A stretch of DNA of 30,652 bases from CAWCLK01 sp963796225 (GTDB lineage: Bacteria > Actinomycetota > Nitriliruptoria > Nitriliruptorales > Nitriliruptoraceae): assembly GCA_963796225.1 (NCBI GenBank), contig CAWCLK010000029.1:1-30652 (forward strand). Direction: 5' to 3'. How positions within the stretch are numbered: position 1 is the stretch's first letter; every line of letters begins with the position of its first letter. The notes beneath the pieces are model-generated. The model worked only from the letters and a program-made list of their open reading frames with translations. It made no database searches and was not told the DNA's origin. The position numbers and the translations under genes are program-made. This document shows positions 16,343 through 24,461 of this stretch, piece by piece.

Positions 16343-17182
16343 CTACCGGACGGGTTCGGCGAGCACCGCGGCGTGCAGGTCCCCGAGCCGGGTCCGGACC
16401 AGCGCCTCCCGGGCGGCCCGCGAGGCGAGCGTCCGCGGGCGCAGCGGCGGGGCGCCCTGGCCCCGCCCCGCGGGCAGCCGGACTCGGCGGGGCGGCTGGA
16501 CCGGGCGGAACCCGGCGGACTCGACCATGCGCACGAGCGCCGCCTGGTTCGGGGTCCACCACCACGGCCGGTCGCGCCCGTCGAGCTCGGCGACGGGGCG
16601 CCGCGGGTGGCGCAGCGTCAGCGCCCCGTCGATCACGTCGACCAGCAGCATCCGTCCGCGACACACCGAGCGGACCGCCCCGAGGGCCGCGACCGGGTCC
16701 CGCAGGTGCAGCAGCAGCGAGCCGACGTAGACGAGGTCGAAGGTGCCCACGAGGTCCGGGGACAGGTCGTAGACGCTGCAGGCGTGCTTGACGACCGTGG
16801 ACCCGCGCTCGGCGTGCACGAGGGCGAACCCGGTGCCGCCCTCGTGGCGGGCGGCGACGGCGTCGCGGGCGGCCTGCGGGCTGCCGGGGGGCCAGTCCCA
16901 GTCGGCCGGGTCGGGCACGTCGACGGCGACGACCTCGTCGGCGCCGCGGTCCTCCATGGTGAAGGCCCAGAAGCCGTCGAAGGTGCCGACGTCGAGGCAG
17001 CGCAGGCCCGCGAGCGACGCCGGCAGCGGCAGCTGCTCGACGGTGTCGCGCAGGTCGAACCACCCCGGCGTGGTGATCCCCGGCCGCACCTCGAGGGTGT
17101 GGTACCACTGCCGCCCGTCGACCAGCGCGCGCAGCGCGTCGTCGTCGACGGCCGACGGGTCGTGCGTCGGCAGGTCGGCCAT
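16343..17182 (-). CDS. SAM-dependent methyltransferase, CmoB-like (paralogue 1 of 3)
   Basis: This 279-residue protein carries the signature block of a family that recurs twice more in the window: QWYHTLEVRPGITTPGWFDLR (about residues 26-46), CLDVGTFDGFWAFTMEDRGADEVVAVDV (SAM site, about 62-89), ACSVYDLSPDLVGTFDLVYVGSLLLHLRDP, and VCRGRMLLVDVIDG. The fold resembles Methyltransf_9/CmoB-type enzymes. In glycan clusters such proteins are presumed to methylate sugars, though the acceptor is not known. ATG 17182 is clean. The TAGGCT box at 17209-17214, overlapping the stop of the upstream glycosyltransferase, could be a local -10. It is 29 bp downstream of that gene and probably shares its operon. 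C-terminal 60 residues are Arg/Pro-rich and poorly conserved. Confidence 0.85.
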   Translation of the reverse strand: MADLPTHDPSAVDDDALRALVDGRQWYHTLEVRPGITTPGWFDLRDTVEQLPLPASLAGLRCLDVGTFDGFWAFTMEDRGADEVVAVDVPDPADWDWPPGSPQAARDAVAARHEGGTGFALVHAERGSTVVKHACSVYDLSPDLVGTFDLVYVGSLLLHLRDPVAALGAVRSVCRGRMLLVDVIDGALTLRHPRRPVAELDGRDRPWWWTPNQAALVRMVESAGFRPVQPPRRVRLPAGRGQGAPPLRPRTLASRAAREALVRTRLGDLHAAVLAEPVR

Positions 17183-17211
17183 CCCGGGACTCCCTCGTGT
17201 GGGCCGCGAGC

Positions 17212-18138
17212 CTAGGCAGGGCGCCGGTCCGGCCCGGTGCCCTCCGCCGGTGGGGGCAGCGGGGCGGGGCGGCCCCGCACGACCACGGCGAGCGTGGCGT
17301 CGGGCCAGTCCCCACGCGCCCCGCAGCACCATCCCCAGGGCGTTGACCGCGGCGTAGGCACGCAGGGCCATGCCACCATGGCGGCCGCCGTACCACTCGT
17401 AGGTCTCCGACCACCACCGGTGGGCCGCGCGACCGCCGAAGGCCACCTGCCCCGACACCCCGCCGACGTGGACCACGGCGACGTCGGCGGCGAACCAGCG
17501 ACCCCACCCGGCTCGGCCAGGCGGGCGCACAGGTCGACGTCCTCGACGTACATGAACCAGCGTTCGCGGTAGGGCGGGTCGGGCAGCGCGGCGGCCCGCA
17601 GCACGTGCACGGCCCCGGTCGCCCAGGGACAAGGCCCGGACCGGTCGGGGCGCACGGCCCCGGGCAGCCAGAGCCGGTCCCGGACCCGGCGGGGCACCCA
17701 TGTGGCCGGGACCAGGTTGGCGACCAGGGCGAGGCCCAGCGACGGGAACCGGTGCACCGAGTGCTGCACGCGACCATCCGGGTGCACCAGTCGTGGGGCC
17801 ACGAGCGCCACGTCCGGGCGGCCCTCGAGCTCGGCGACCAGGCGGGCCAGCGAGCCGGGCGGCGGCACCGTGTCGGGGTTGAGCGCGACCAGCACCGGGG
17901 CGTCGGTGCCGGCCAGTGCGCGGTTCATCCCGCGGGCGTAGCCCTCGTTGCGGTCGGCACGGACCACGGTGGCCCCGGCGGCCTCGGCGACGTCGGCGGA
18001 GCCGTCGGTGGAGGCGTTGTCGACGACCACCACCTCGGCGTCGAGACCCTCCAGCGCGGCGGGCAGCGCGGCCAGGCAGTCCCGCAGCGCGTCGGCGCAC
18101 TCGAAGGCGACCACGCCGACCCGCACACGCGTGGGCAC
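17212..18138 (-). CDS. Family 2 glycosyltransferase, rhamnosyltransferase-like (two frameshifts)
   Basis: This is a GT-A fold transferase acting on a lipid-linked glycan at the inner face of the membrane. The N-terminus is VRVGVVAFECADALRDCLAAL, followed by AEVVVVDNASTDGSADVAE (donor-binding strand), NEGYARGMNRAL, and VLVALNPDTV with the DxD-like NPD site. The acceptor end is WFMYVEDVDLCARLAE, typical of WbbL-type enzymes. The first frame break is near 17512 (a missing G, so that GWGRWFAADVAVVHVGG follows LAE). The second is near 17318, after VNALGMVLRGA, where the original frame resumes with GDWPDATLAVVV. The corrected length is about 308 residues. GTG 18138 has GGGGAG 5 nt upstream. It is the first gene of the minus-strand set. 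Confidence 0.87.
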   Translation of the reverse strand: MPTRVRVGVVAFECADALRDCLAALPAALEGLDAEVVVVDNASTDGSADVAEAAGATVVRADRNEGYARGMNRALAGTDAPVLVALNPDTVPPPGSLARLVAELEGRPDVALVAPRLVHPDGRVQHSVHRFPSLGLALVANLVPATWVPRRVRDRLWLPGAVRPDRSGPCPWATGAVHVLRAAALPDPPYRERWFMYVEDVDLCARLAEPGGVAGSPPTSPWSTSAGCRGRWPSAVARPTGGGRRPTSGTAAAMVAWPCVPTPRSTPWGWCCGARGDWPDATLAVVVRGRPAPLPPPAEGTGPDRRPA

Positions 18139-18184
18139 CGGTCTCCCCTGTCGTCGCAGACGCAGGCCGGATGATGCCAGCAGG

Positions 18185-18190
18185 TAGCGT
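18185..18190 (+). promoter_or_regulatory. Possible -10 element of the acyltransferase operon
   Basis: TAGCGT lies 10 bp before the ATG at 18201, implying a very short leader. The same hexamer lies upstream of 28528, and TAGGGT lies upstream of 23625. No -35 was recognised. Confidence 0.25.
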
Positions 18191-18200
18191 CCCCGCCCAC

Positions 18201-18845
18201 ATGGACCTGCGACGCGCGCCCTGGCGGCTCCGCCACGACCTGCTCCGACGGGCAGGCTCCCGCTGGCGCCGGCTCGCGGTCCGGGCGACCCACCGCCATG
18301 CCACGGTGGTGTTCCACGGCGGCGCGTTCCTCGGGCCCGGGTTCAGCCTGTCGATCCCCGGGCCGGGCACGCTCGAGATCGGGCCGGGCGTCGAGTTCCG
18401 CCGCGGCTTCACGTGCGAGATCGCCGGGGGCGGGCGGGTGACGATCGGCGCCGGGACGATCTTCACCTACGACACGATCATCCAGTGCTCGACCTCGATC
18501 GACATCGGCGAGCGATGCATGATCGGCCGGTCCCTGATCGCCGACGGCAACCACCGGTTCCGGGACCCCGACCGGCCGGTCGCCCACCAGGGCTACGACT
18601 TCCGCCCCGTCACCATCGGCGACGAGACGCTGGTCACCACCCACGCCGTGGTCACGGCCTCGGTCGGCCGACGGTCCTTCGTGGCCGCCAACAGCGTGGT
18701 CACCGCCCCGATGCCGGACTTCTCCCTGGTCGCCGGGGCGCCCGCCCGGGTGGTCGAGTACTACGGCCCGGCCGACGGCGACCCGGAGGCGCTGACCCCG
18801 CCCCGCCACCTCGCGGGCCGTCCTCGCGACCCGGGCACGGCGTGA
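18201..18845 (+). CDS. Acyltransferase, left-handed beta-helix (hexapeptide repeat, WbbJ-like)
   Basis: This is a 214-residue O-acyltransferase of the hexapeptide-repeat class, presumably acetylating a sugar of the surface glycan. A basic N-terminal helix (MDLRRAPWRLRHDLLRRAGSRWRR) precedes the beta-helix coils: GTLEIGPGVEFRRGFTCEI, GRVTIGAGTIFTYDTIIQC, SIDIGERCMIGRSLIADGNHRF (catalytic-type His) and FRPVTIGDETLVTTHAVVTASVG. It ends with FVAANSVVTAPMPDFSLVAGAPARVV, the standard end of this family. ATG 18201 is the first sensible start, with no strong ribosome site. Its stop overlaps the start of the glycosyltransferase-methyltransferase gene (GTGA). It is divergent from the GT2 at 18138 across 62 bp. 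Confidence 0.9.
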   Translation: MDLRRAPWRLRHDLLRRAGSRWRRLAVRATHRHATVVFHGGAFLGPGFSLSIPGPGTLEIGPGVEFRRGFTCEIAGGGRVTIGAGTIFTYDTIIQCSTSIDIGERCMIGRSLIADGNHRFRDPDRPVAHQGYDFRPVTIGDETLVTTHAVVTASVGRRSFVAANSVVTAPMPDFSLVAGAPARVVEYYGPADGDPEALTPPRHLAGRPRDPGTA

Positions 18846-20438
18846 CCGGCCGGTCCCGCGCGGACGACCTCGTGGTCGTCGTCCCGACCCGCCAGCGGTG
18901 GGACATCCTGCGGCGCACATTGGCCGGCCTGCGGGCCCAGACGCTGCCCGGCGCCGAGGTCGTGGTGGTGGTCGACGGCGAGGACCTCGACGTCCCCGCC
19001 GACCTCGCAGCCGACCGGGTCCTGGTCCAACCACACGGCGGCCCGGGACGGGCCCGCAACCTCGGGGCGGCGGCCAGCGACCGGCCCCTGGTGCTGTTCC
19101 TCGGCGACGACATGGTCCCCACACCCGCGCTGCTGGCCCACCACCTCGCCCTGCACGACCGGCACGACGACCCGACCGTGGCGGTGCTGGGCCACGTCGA
19201 CTGGCACCCGGAGGTCGCCTCGAACCGGATCCTGCGGTGGCTGGACTGGTCCACGACCCAGTTCGACTACGCCCAGCTGGCGGGCATGGGCGGCCAGGAC
19301 GTCGGGTTCGGGCGCTTCTACTCGTGCAACGTGTCGCTGCGACGCGAGCTGTTCGAGCAGGTGGGCGGGTTCGACCCGGACTTCATCTTCTACTACGAGG
19401 ACCTCGACGCGGGGTGGCGGCTGCACGAGGCCGGGATGCAGCTGCGCTACGCGCCCGACGCGGTCGTGCACCACCTGCACGACTACGACCTGGCCGCGGT
19501 CCGCCGACGCTTCGCCGGCATCGCGCTGGGCGAGCGGATGATGGCGGCCAAGCACGCGTGGTTCGACCCGCCCTACTTCCACCGGCAGGTCGCGGCCGCG
19601 GCGGCCGCCGACCCGGTCTCGCCCGCCTGGCCGCGCCTGGCGGACCTGTGGCCGGCGTCGGCGCCGGGGGCACGGGCCGTCCGTCGCCGCGGGCACCGCT
19701 GGTACCTGCAGCAGGTCGCCGAGGACTTCCTTCCCGCGTGGGAGCGCGCCGCCGACGTGGTCGAGCTCGCCACCTACCTCGGGGACGACTTCGACGCACG
19801 GAAGGTCGCCCACGCGCAGGAGGCCGTCGAGGACGAGGCCGCCGCCATCGGCGACGAGGTGACCTTCTACCGGACCTCGCGGGCCTACCTGTACGACCTG
19901 ACCGTCTTCGGCATGACCGGGCTGAAGGACCCGTACCGCGCCGAGCTGGCGCGGCTCGTGCCCCCGTCCGCCCGCCTGCTCGACCACGGGTGCGGGATCG
20001 GCGCGGACGGGCTGCGGCTGCTCGACGCCGGGTACGACGTGACCTTCGCCGACTACGCCAACCCGTCCACGGCCTACCTGCGGTGGCGGCTGGAGCGGCG
20101 GGGCGTGGACGCGAACGTGCTGGACGTCGAGTCCGACCCGATCCCGTCCGGGCTTCCACGCCGCCTACGCCTTCGACGTGGTCGAGCACGTGGCCGACCC
20201 CCACGCGTTCCTCGACGTGCTCGAGGCCGCGGCCGGCCTCGTGGTGGTCAACCTGCTCGAGCCCGACGACACCCACCACGAGCACGCGCTGCACCACGAC
20301 CTGCCCATCGACGAGCTCGTGGCCCGGGCCCGCGACCGGGGGCTGGTGTCGCACACCGTCTGGCACGACGGCCGGTCGCACCTGCTCGCCTACCGGGGTC
20401 GCGGGGGGCCGCCGGGGTGGTCACCGCCGGCCGTGTGA
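18842..20438 (+). CDS. Glycosyltransferase family 2 / methyltransferase fusion (one frameshift)
   Basis: This is a two-domain protein of about 531 residues. Residues about 1-290 form a GT2 domain: DLVVVVPTRQRWDILRRTL, AEVVVVVDGEDL, GGPGRARNLGAAA, VLFLGDDMVPTP (DxD-like) and FIFYYEDLDAGWRLHEAGM. A helical linker with FYRTSRAYLYDLTVFGMTGLKDPYRAEL follows. Residues about 375-530 form a class I methyltransferase domain: ARLLDHGCGIGADGLRLLDAG (motif I), DVTFADYANPSTAYL, YAFDVVEHVADPHAFLDVLEAA and GLVVVNLLEPDDTHHEH. An extra base near 20150-20153 breaks the frame just before FHAAYAFDVVEHV. The single-frame part already spans both domains, so the fusion is not an artefact of the correction. GTG 18842 overlaps the acyltransferase stop. 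The gene ends 7 bp from the convergent GT4. Confidence 0.88.
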
Positions 20439-20445
20439 GGCTGGT

Positions 20446-21724
20446 TCAGGACAGGTCGGAGGGCAGCACGGGGCGCTCGGCGGGGCGGTCCCCGGTCAGG
20501 CCCGCCGCCGGCGTACTGCAGCCAGGCGAGCAGCTCGGCGTTGGCGACCCGCCGGTCGAGGTGCGCGGCGACCTGCAGGCCGTGGTCGCGCAGCCGGGCG
20601 CGCAGGTCGGCGTCGCCGGCCAGGCGCGTGATGCCGGCCGCGAGCGCGTGGTGGTCGCCGGGCGCGAACCGCAGGCAGGTCGTCCCGTCGACGAGGAACT
20701 CGCCGGACCCGCCGGTGCCGGTGGCCAGTACCGGGGTCCCGCTGGCCATGGCCTCCAGCGGCACGACCCCGAAGGGCTCGTCCCAGCGGGACGGGAACAC
20801 CACGGCGTCGGCGTCGCGGTAGGTGGTCTGCAGCTCGGCCGGCCCCCGTTCACCGGCGAAGGTGACGCGGTCGCCCGCCCCGAGCTCGGCGACGAGCCCG
20901 CGGAGGCGGTCGAGGTGGCCGGCCGGGCCGGTGCCCACCACCTCCAGCCGCGCCCCCGGCACGGCGGCGACCCCCCGGATGGCGGTGTCGACGCCCTTCT
21001 CGGGCACCAGGCGGCCGACGAACAGCAGGCGGCCGCCCCACGGGCGGTCGGCGTCGGCGTCGGTGGGCGCCGGGTAGCGGGTGCGGTCCAGCCCGTGGGG
21101 CACGACCGCCTCGTCGTCGAACCGCCACGCCCCGGTCGCGTGGGCGTGCTCGCGCAGGTACCGGCTGGCGAAGCACGCGACCACCGGGTCGCCGAGCCGC
21201 GGGTCCGGCGGGGTCCGGGGCAGGCCGAGGGCACGGCCGATGGCACCGTCGAGCCTGCCGCCGTCGTGGCCCGGCAGGAACCGGGCCCGCCAGCGGTCGG
21301 CCTCGGGCCCGAACTCGAGCCACCGGTCGAGCACGACCAGCACGACGGGCACGCCCCGCTCGCGGGCGAGGTCGAACAGCGAGAAGGACAGGGCGGCCGG
21401 GTTCCACACCGCGAGGACGTCGGGGCGTGCCCGGTCCAGCGCCGCGGCCAGCACCCGGCGGGAACGACGCTCCCAGCGGGCGGCGACGTGGCGGGGCGGG
21501 TCGAGCCGCTGGTGGTCGTCCCAGTACATCGGCAGGGCGCGGGCGACCGGTTCGCCGTCGGGTGGCGGGGCGTCGGGGGGCACGTCGGGGCGTCGCCAGT
21601 CGCTGGCCAGCACCCGGACCTCGTGGCCGGCCGCGCGCCAGTCCCGCACCGCCCCGGCGCACAGGTCCTCGTACCCGCCGAAGGCATGGGGCGGGTAGAG
21701 GTTCATCACCGTCAGGACCCGCAC
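20446..21724 (-). CDS. Glycosyltransferase family 4 (GT-B)
   Basis: This is a retaining GT-B enzyme of about 425 residues using a nucleotide sugar. The N-terminal glycine loop is MNLYPPHAFGGYEDLCAG, with AWRFDDEAVVPHGLDRTRYP mid-protein. The C-terminal nucleotide-binding half has LLFVGRLVPEKGVDTAIRGV, ARLEVVGTGPAG and VVFPSRWDEPFGVVPLEAMASGTPVLA, the E-x7-E motif of GT4, followed by GTGGSGEFLVDG. GTG 21724 follows the upstream sulfotransferase stop by one base. An extra base near 20505 is inferred. Without it the frame runs to 20390 through an unconserved Pro/Arg tail and overlaps the convergent gene; with it, the protein ends ...PVLPSDLS at 20446, just clear of that gene. Confidence 0.88.
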
Positions 21725-21725
21725 G

Positions 21726-22556
21726 TCAGTCGCCCCCGCCGATCACCCAGCGGGCGGTGCGCCGGACGCCGCGGATCACCTCGCGTGCGGCGGCACGCCC
21801 GGTGGCCGGGGTCGCCGGCGGCCGGGCGACCGGGTAGTCGAGCGCACGCAGCTCGGCCGCGGCGCGAAGCACGAGCCGGGCGTGCAGCTCCTCGGGCAGG
21901 TCGTCGTGCGGTGCGGACGGCCAGGCCGCCGCCCTCGCCCGGGCCACGTCGGCGTCCCAGCGGTCCGGGTCGAGGTCGAGCCGGGCCAACAGGTCGGTGA
22001 TCCGCGACACCGGGTCGGCGACCAGGTCCTCGTACCGCACGGTGTGGACCTGCACGCCCAGCGGGAGGGGTCGGCCGGTGAGCCGCAGGAGCTCGCGCGC
22101 CCCGCCCAGCCAGACGTCGACGCCCTCGGTGAACCGCCACCCGAGCTCCCGCATGCCCACGGCGACGACGTCACGCGCGTCGCGGACGACCAGGACCAGG
22201 TGCGCGCCCGGGACCAGCGACGCCAGCCCCCGCACGCCGTAGGCCCCGCCGCTGCGGGTCAGCAGGCGCCGGGGGTCGTCGCGCGTGAGCCCGGCGTCCT
22301 CGGCCAGCCAGCCCAGCAGGGCGTCGCCGACCCGTGCCAGCAGCTGTGCCTCGACCTCGTGAGGGGCGCGTCCGGCCACGGCTCGCCCCGCGATGGCACG
22401 GACCCCCTCGGCGAGCTCGGCCGTGCCGACGGTGAGGTGGTCCTGGGCGACGGTGCGGGGGGCGGCGAGGTCCGGGTGCAACCCCAGCAGCTCGTGCAGC
22501 TCGTCGCTGCCGCCGTGGGGCGTGACGCCGATGACCAGGATCGGGGCGTGGGTCAT
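21726..22556 (-). CDS. Sulfotransferase-fold protein with altered 5'-PSB loop
   Basis: This 276-residue protein is related to its upstream neighbour in layout. The N-terminal strand-loop reads PILVIGVTPHGGSDELHELLGLHP. The Arg-Ser-Gly-Thr that binds the 5'-phosphosulfate in the other three copies is replaced by PHGGSDE. The 3'-phosphate region LVLVVRDARDVVAVGMRELG (about residues 119-138) and VHTVRYEDLVADPVSRITDLLARL are intact. The C-terminus is rich in basic residues. ATG 22556 overlaps the stop of the preceding gene (ATGA), and its stop is one base before the GT4 start, so it is the middle of a coupled three-gene operon. It may use another donor, be a non-catalytic partner of the neighbouring sulfotransferase, or be an active variant. 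Confidence 0.75.
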   Translation of the reverse strand: MTHAPILVIGVTPHGGSDELHELLGLHPDLAAPRTVAQDHLTVGTAELAEGVRAIAGRAVAGRAPHEVEAQLLARVGDALLGWLAEDAGLTRDDPRRLLTRSGGAYGVRGLASLVPGAHLVLVVRDARDVVAVGMRELGWRFTEGVDVWLGGARELLRLTGRPLPLGVQVHTVRYEDLVADPVSRITDLLARLDLDPDRWDADVARARAAAWPSAPHDDLPEELHARLVLRAAAELRALDYPVARPPATPATGRAAAREVIRGVRRTARWVIGGGD

Positions 22557-23512
22557 CGTGCCACCCCGTCCGACGTCCGTGCGGCGACGCGGTCGCGCAC
22601 CACGTCACGCGCCGTCCGGGCGGTGCGCAGCGCCGCGAAGGCCACCCGACCCACCCCTCGGGTCCGCGCCCGCGGGCGGGGGTAGCCGAAGGCCGCCGCG
22701 AGCTCGGCGGTGACGCCGTCGATCGCTTCCAGGGCCCGGGGCGACAGGTCGGCGGGCGCCTCGCCGGCGCTCGGGTCGAGCTGCCCCCATGGGTCGCGGC
22801 GGCCGTGGACGTAGGCGTCGTGGCCGCCCTCGTCGGCCAGCAGCGCCGGGTCCCAGGCCACCTCCACGTGCTCGCACGCGCGGCGCAGGCCGGCCACCGG
22901 GTCGGCCACGAGGTCCTCGAACCGCACGATGGCGACCCGGGGGTCGTCCTGCCACTGGCGCAGCGGGGCGGCGCCCGCCGCCCAGCGTCGCGCGGCCACC
23001 GCGGGGACGTCGGTGGTCCAGTCCCGGTCCAGGGCCAGCTCCGAGGCGACGGTGGCGACCGGGTCGCGGAGCAACCACAGCACGCGGGCGTCCGGGAAGG
23101 CGTCGAACAGCCGGTCGACGTGGTGGGCGTGGTCGGGGGTCTTCTCGCCGACCCGCGGGACGCCCCGCGAGGCCGCCGCCTCGCAGAGCATCGCCGCGAG
23201 GACGTCGGTGGCCCGGTAGCCCCCGTGGGCGTGCACCCGGTCCGCCACGGCGCGGGCATCGAGCTCGAGGTAGCCGAAGGCGTCGGTGGGGGTGAACGCC
23301 TCCCAGTACGCCGCGAAGGCGTCCGCGTCGCCATCCCGCAGGCCGGGGTGCCGGGCGGACCAGAGGTCCAGCAGGTGGGTCTCCGTCAGCACCCACAGGT
23401 CCGGGTGGCGGCACAGCTGCACCTGCAGCAGCGTGGTCCCGGAGCGGGGCGGGCCGACCACGAACACGGGCCGGTCGAGGTCCCACCGGCCCCCACCCGC
23501 CGTCGCTGTCAC
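22553..23512 (-). CDS. Sulfotransferase family protein
   Basis: This is a 319-residue sulfotransferase-fold protein. The PSB loop is VFVVGPPRSGTTLLQVQL (about residues 16-33). ETHLLDLWSARHPGL and VPRVGEKTPDHAHHVDRLF (catalytic-region Lys-Thr-Pro) follow, then ARVLWLLRDPVATVASELAL (3'-phosphate site, about 140-159) and VAIVRFEDLVADPVAGLRRACEHV. This is the Sulfotransfer_3-type sequence usual for bacterial glycan or lipid acceptors. GTG 23512 is chosen because AGGGGA lies 5 nt upstream. It is the first gene of sulfotransferase-sulfotransferase-GT4, transcribed away from the methyltransferase pair across 112 bp. No frame break was found. Confidence 0.88.
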   Translation of the reverse strand: MTATAGGGRWDLDRPVFVVGPPRSGTTLLQVQLCRHPDLWVLTETHLLDLWSARHPGLRDGDADAFAAYWEAFTPTDAFGYLELDARAVADRVHAHGGYRATDVLAAMLCEAAASRGVPRVGEKTPDHAHHVDRLFDAFPDARVLWLLRDPVATVASELALDRDWTTDVPAVAARRWAAGAAPLRQWQDDPRVAIVRFEDLVADPVAGLRRACEHVEVAWDPALLADEGGHDAYVHGRRDPWGQLDPSAGEAPADLSPRALEAIDGVTAELAAAFGYPRPRARTRGVGRVAFAALRTARTARDVVRDRVAARTSDGVAR

Positions 23513-23574
23513 GTGCGTCCCCTGCTCTCGTCGGCGCAACCGTAGTGAGGGCCGGGACCCGCCATGCCCGGGTC

Positions 23575-23580
23575 TAGGGT
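23575..23580 (+). promoter_or_regulatory. Possible -10 element of the methyltransferase pair
   Basis: TAGGGT lies 45 bp upstream of the ATG at 23625. It matches the TANNNT form of actinobacterial -10 boxes. No clear -35 was recognised. Confidence 0.3.
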
Positions 23581-23624
23581 GCGCGCCGACGCGGTCGGCA
23601 CGGCCGCGCGACGCGGAGGGGCCC

Positions 23625-24461
23625 ATGGCGACGGACGAGCTCGCCCAGCAGATCGCCGCCGTGCCGTTCTGGTACCACACCATGGAGCTCGCACCCGGCG
23701 TGGTGACGCCCGGCGAGTTCGACCTCCGCGGAAGTGTCGACGCCCTGCCCTGGCCCGCCCTGACCGGGCTGCGATGCCTCGACGTGGCGACCTACGACGG
23801 CTTCTACGCCTTCACGATGGAGGACCGCGGGGCGGCGGAGGTCGTCGCGGTCGACCTCGACGACGCCGCCGACCTCGACTGGCTCCCCCGTCAGGTGCCT
23901 GCGGGGCACGCCCGCGGCCAGCAGCCCATCGGCGTCGGGTTCCGCCTGGCGGCCGAGGCACGCGGCTCGCAGGTCCGCCGGGTCGAGTGCAGCGTGTACG
24001 ACCTCGACCCCGACGTCCTCGGCACCTTCGACGTCGTGGTGTGCGGGGCGCTGCTGCAGCACCTGCGCGACCCGCACCTCGCGCTGCAGGCGATGCGCCG
24101 GGTCTGCCGGGGCCAGCTGCTGTCGGTCGAGCTGGTCGACGAGACCACGTCGCTGCTGCTGCCCCGCCGCCCCGTCCGGGTGCTGCGGGGCGCCAACTAC
24201 ACGTGGGCGGTCGGCAACGTCGCCGCGCACGCCCACCTGCTCGACATGGCGGGCTGGGACGTGGTCACCCGGACGCGACTCGGGATGGCCCGCGGGGCGA
24301 CGGGGCAGGCCATGGACGCGCGCGCGGGCACGCCGCGCTGGAAGCGTGCGGCGACGCGGCTGGCACGCCGGGCCCTGGCCGGCACGACCGACCCGGTGTT
24401 CTCCGCGATCGTGGCCCGCCCCCATCCGAACCTCCACCCCCCCGCGGCGGGTACCCCATGA
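23625..24461 (+). CDS. SAM-dependent methyltransferase, CmoB-like (paralogue 2 of 3)
   Basis: This 278-residue protein belongs to the same family as 16343-17182 and the next gene. The signature block is FWYHTMELAPGVVTPGEFDLR (about residues 15-35), and the SAM site is CLDVATYDGFYAFTMEDRGAAEVVAVDLDDAADLDWLP. The acceptor-side strand is CSVYDLDPDVLGTFDVVVCGALLQHLRDP, followed by RRVCRGQLLSVELVDE. Relative to a standard motif I (DxGxGxG) it has DVATYDG, shared with its tandem neighbour. ATG 23625 has GGAGGGG about 4 nt upstream. Its stop overlaps the start of the second copy (ATGA). It is probably a glycan O-methyltransferase, judged from context. Confidence 0.88.
   Translation: MATDELAQQIAAVPFWYHTMELAPGVVTPGEFDLRGSVDALPWPALTGLRCLDVATYDGFYAFTMEDRGAAEVVAVDLDDAADLDWLPRQVPAGHARGQQPIGVGFRLAAEARGSQVRRVECSVYDLDPDVLGTFDVVVCGALLQHLRDPHLALQAMRRVCRGQLLSVELVDETTSLLLPRRPVRVLRGANYTWAVGNVAAHAHLLDMAGWDVVTRTRLGMARGATGQAMDARAGTPRWKRAATRLARRALAGTTDPVFSAIVARPHPNLHPPAAGTP

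Noticed and set aside
20390..20445. Longer C-terminus of the GT4 gene
   Set aside because: It would overlap the convergent fusion gene through a Pro/Arg-rich tail. The frame ending at 20446 fits the gene spacing better.
18413..22000. 1195-residue plus-strand frame
   Set aside because: Only the part 18842 to about 20150 is coding. The rest runs antisense through the GT4 and sulfotransferase genes.
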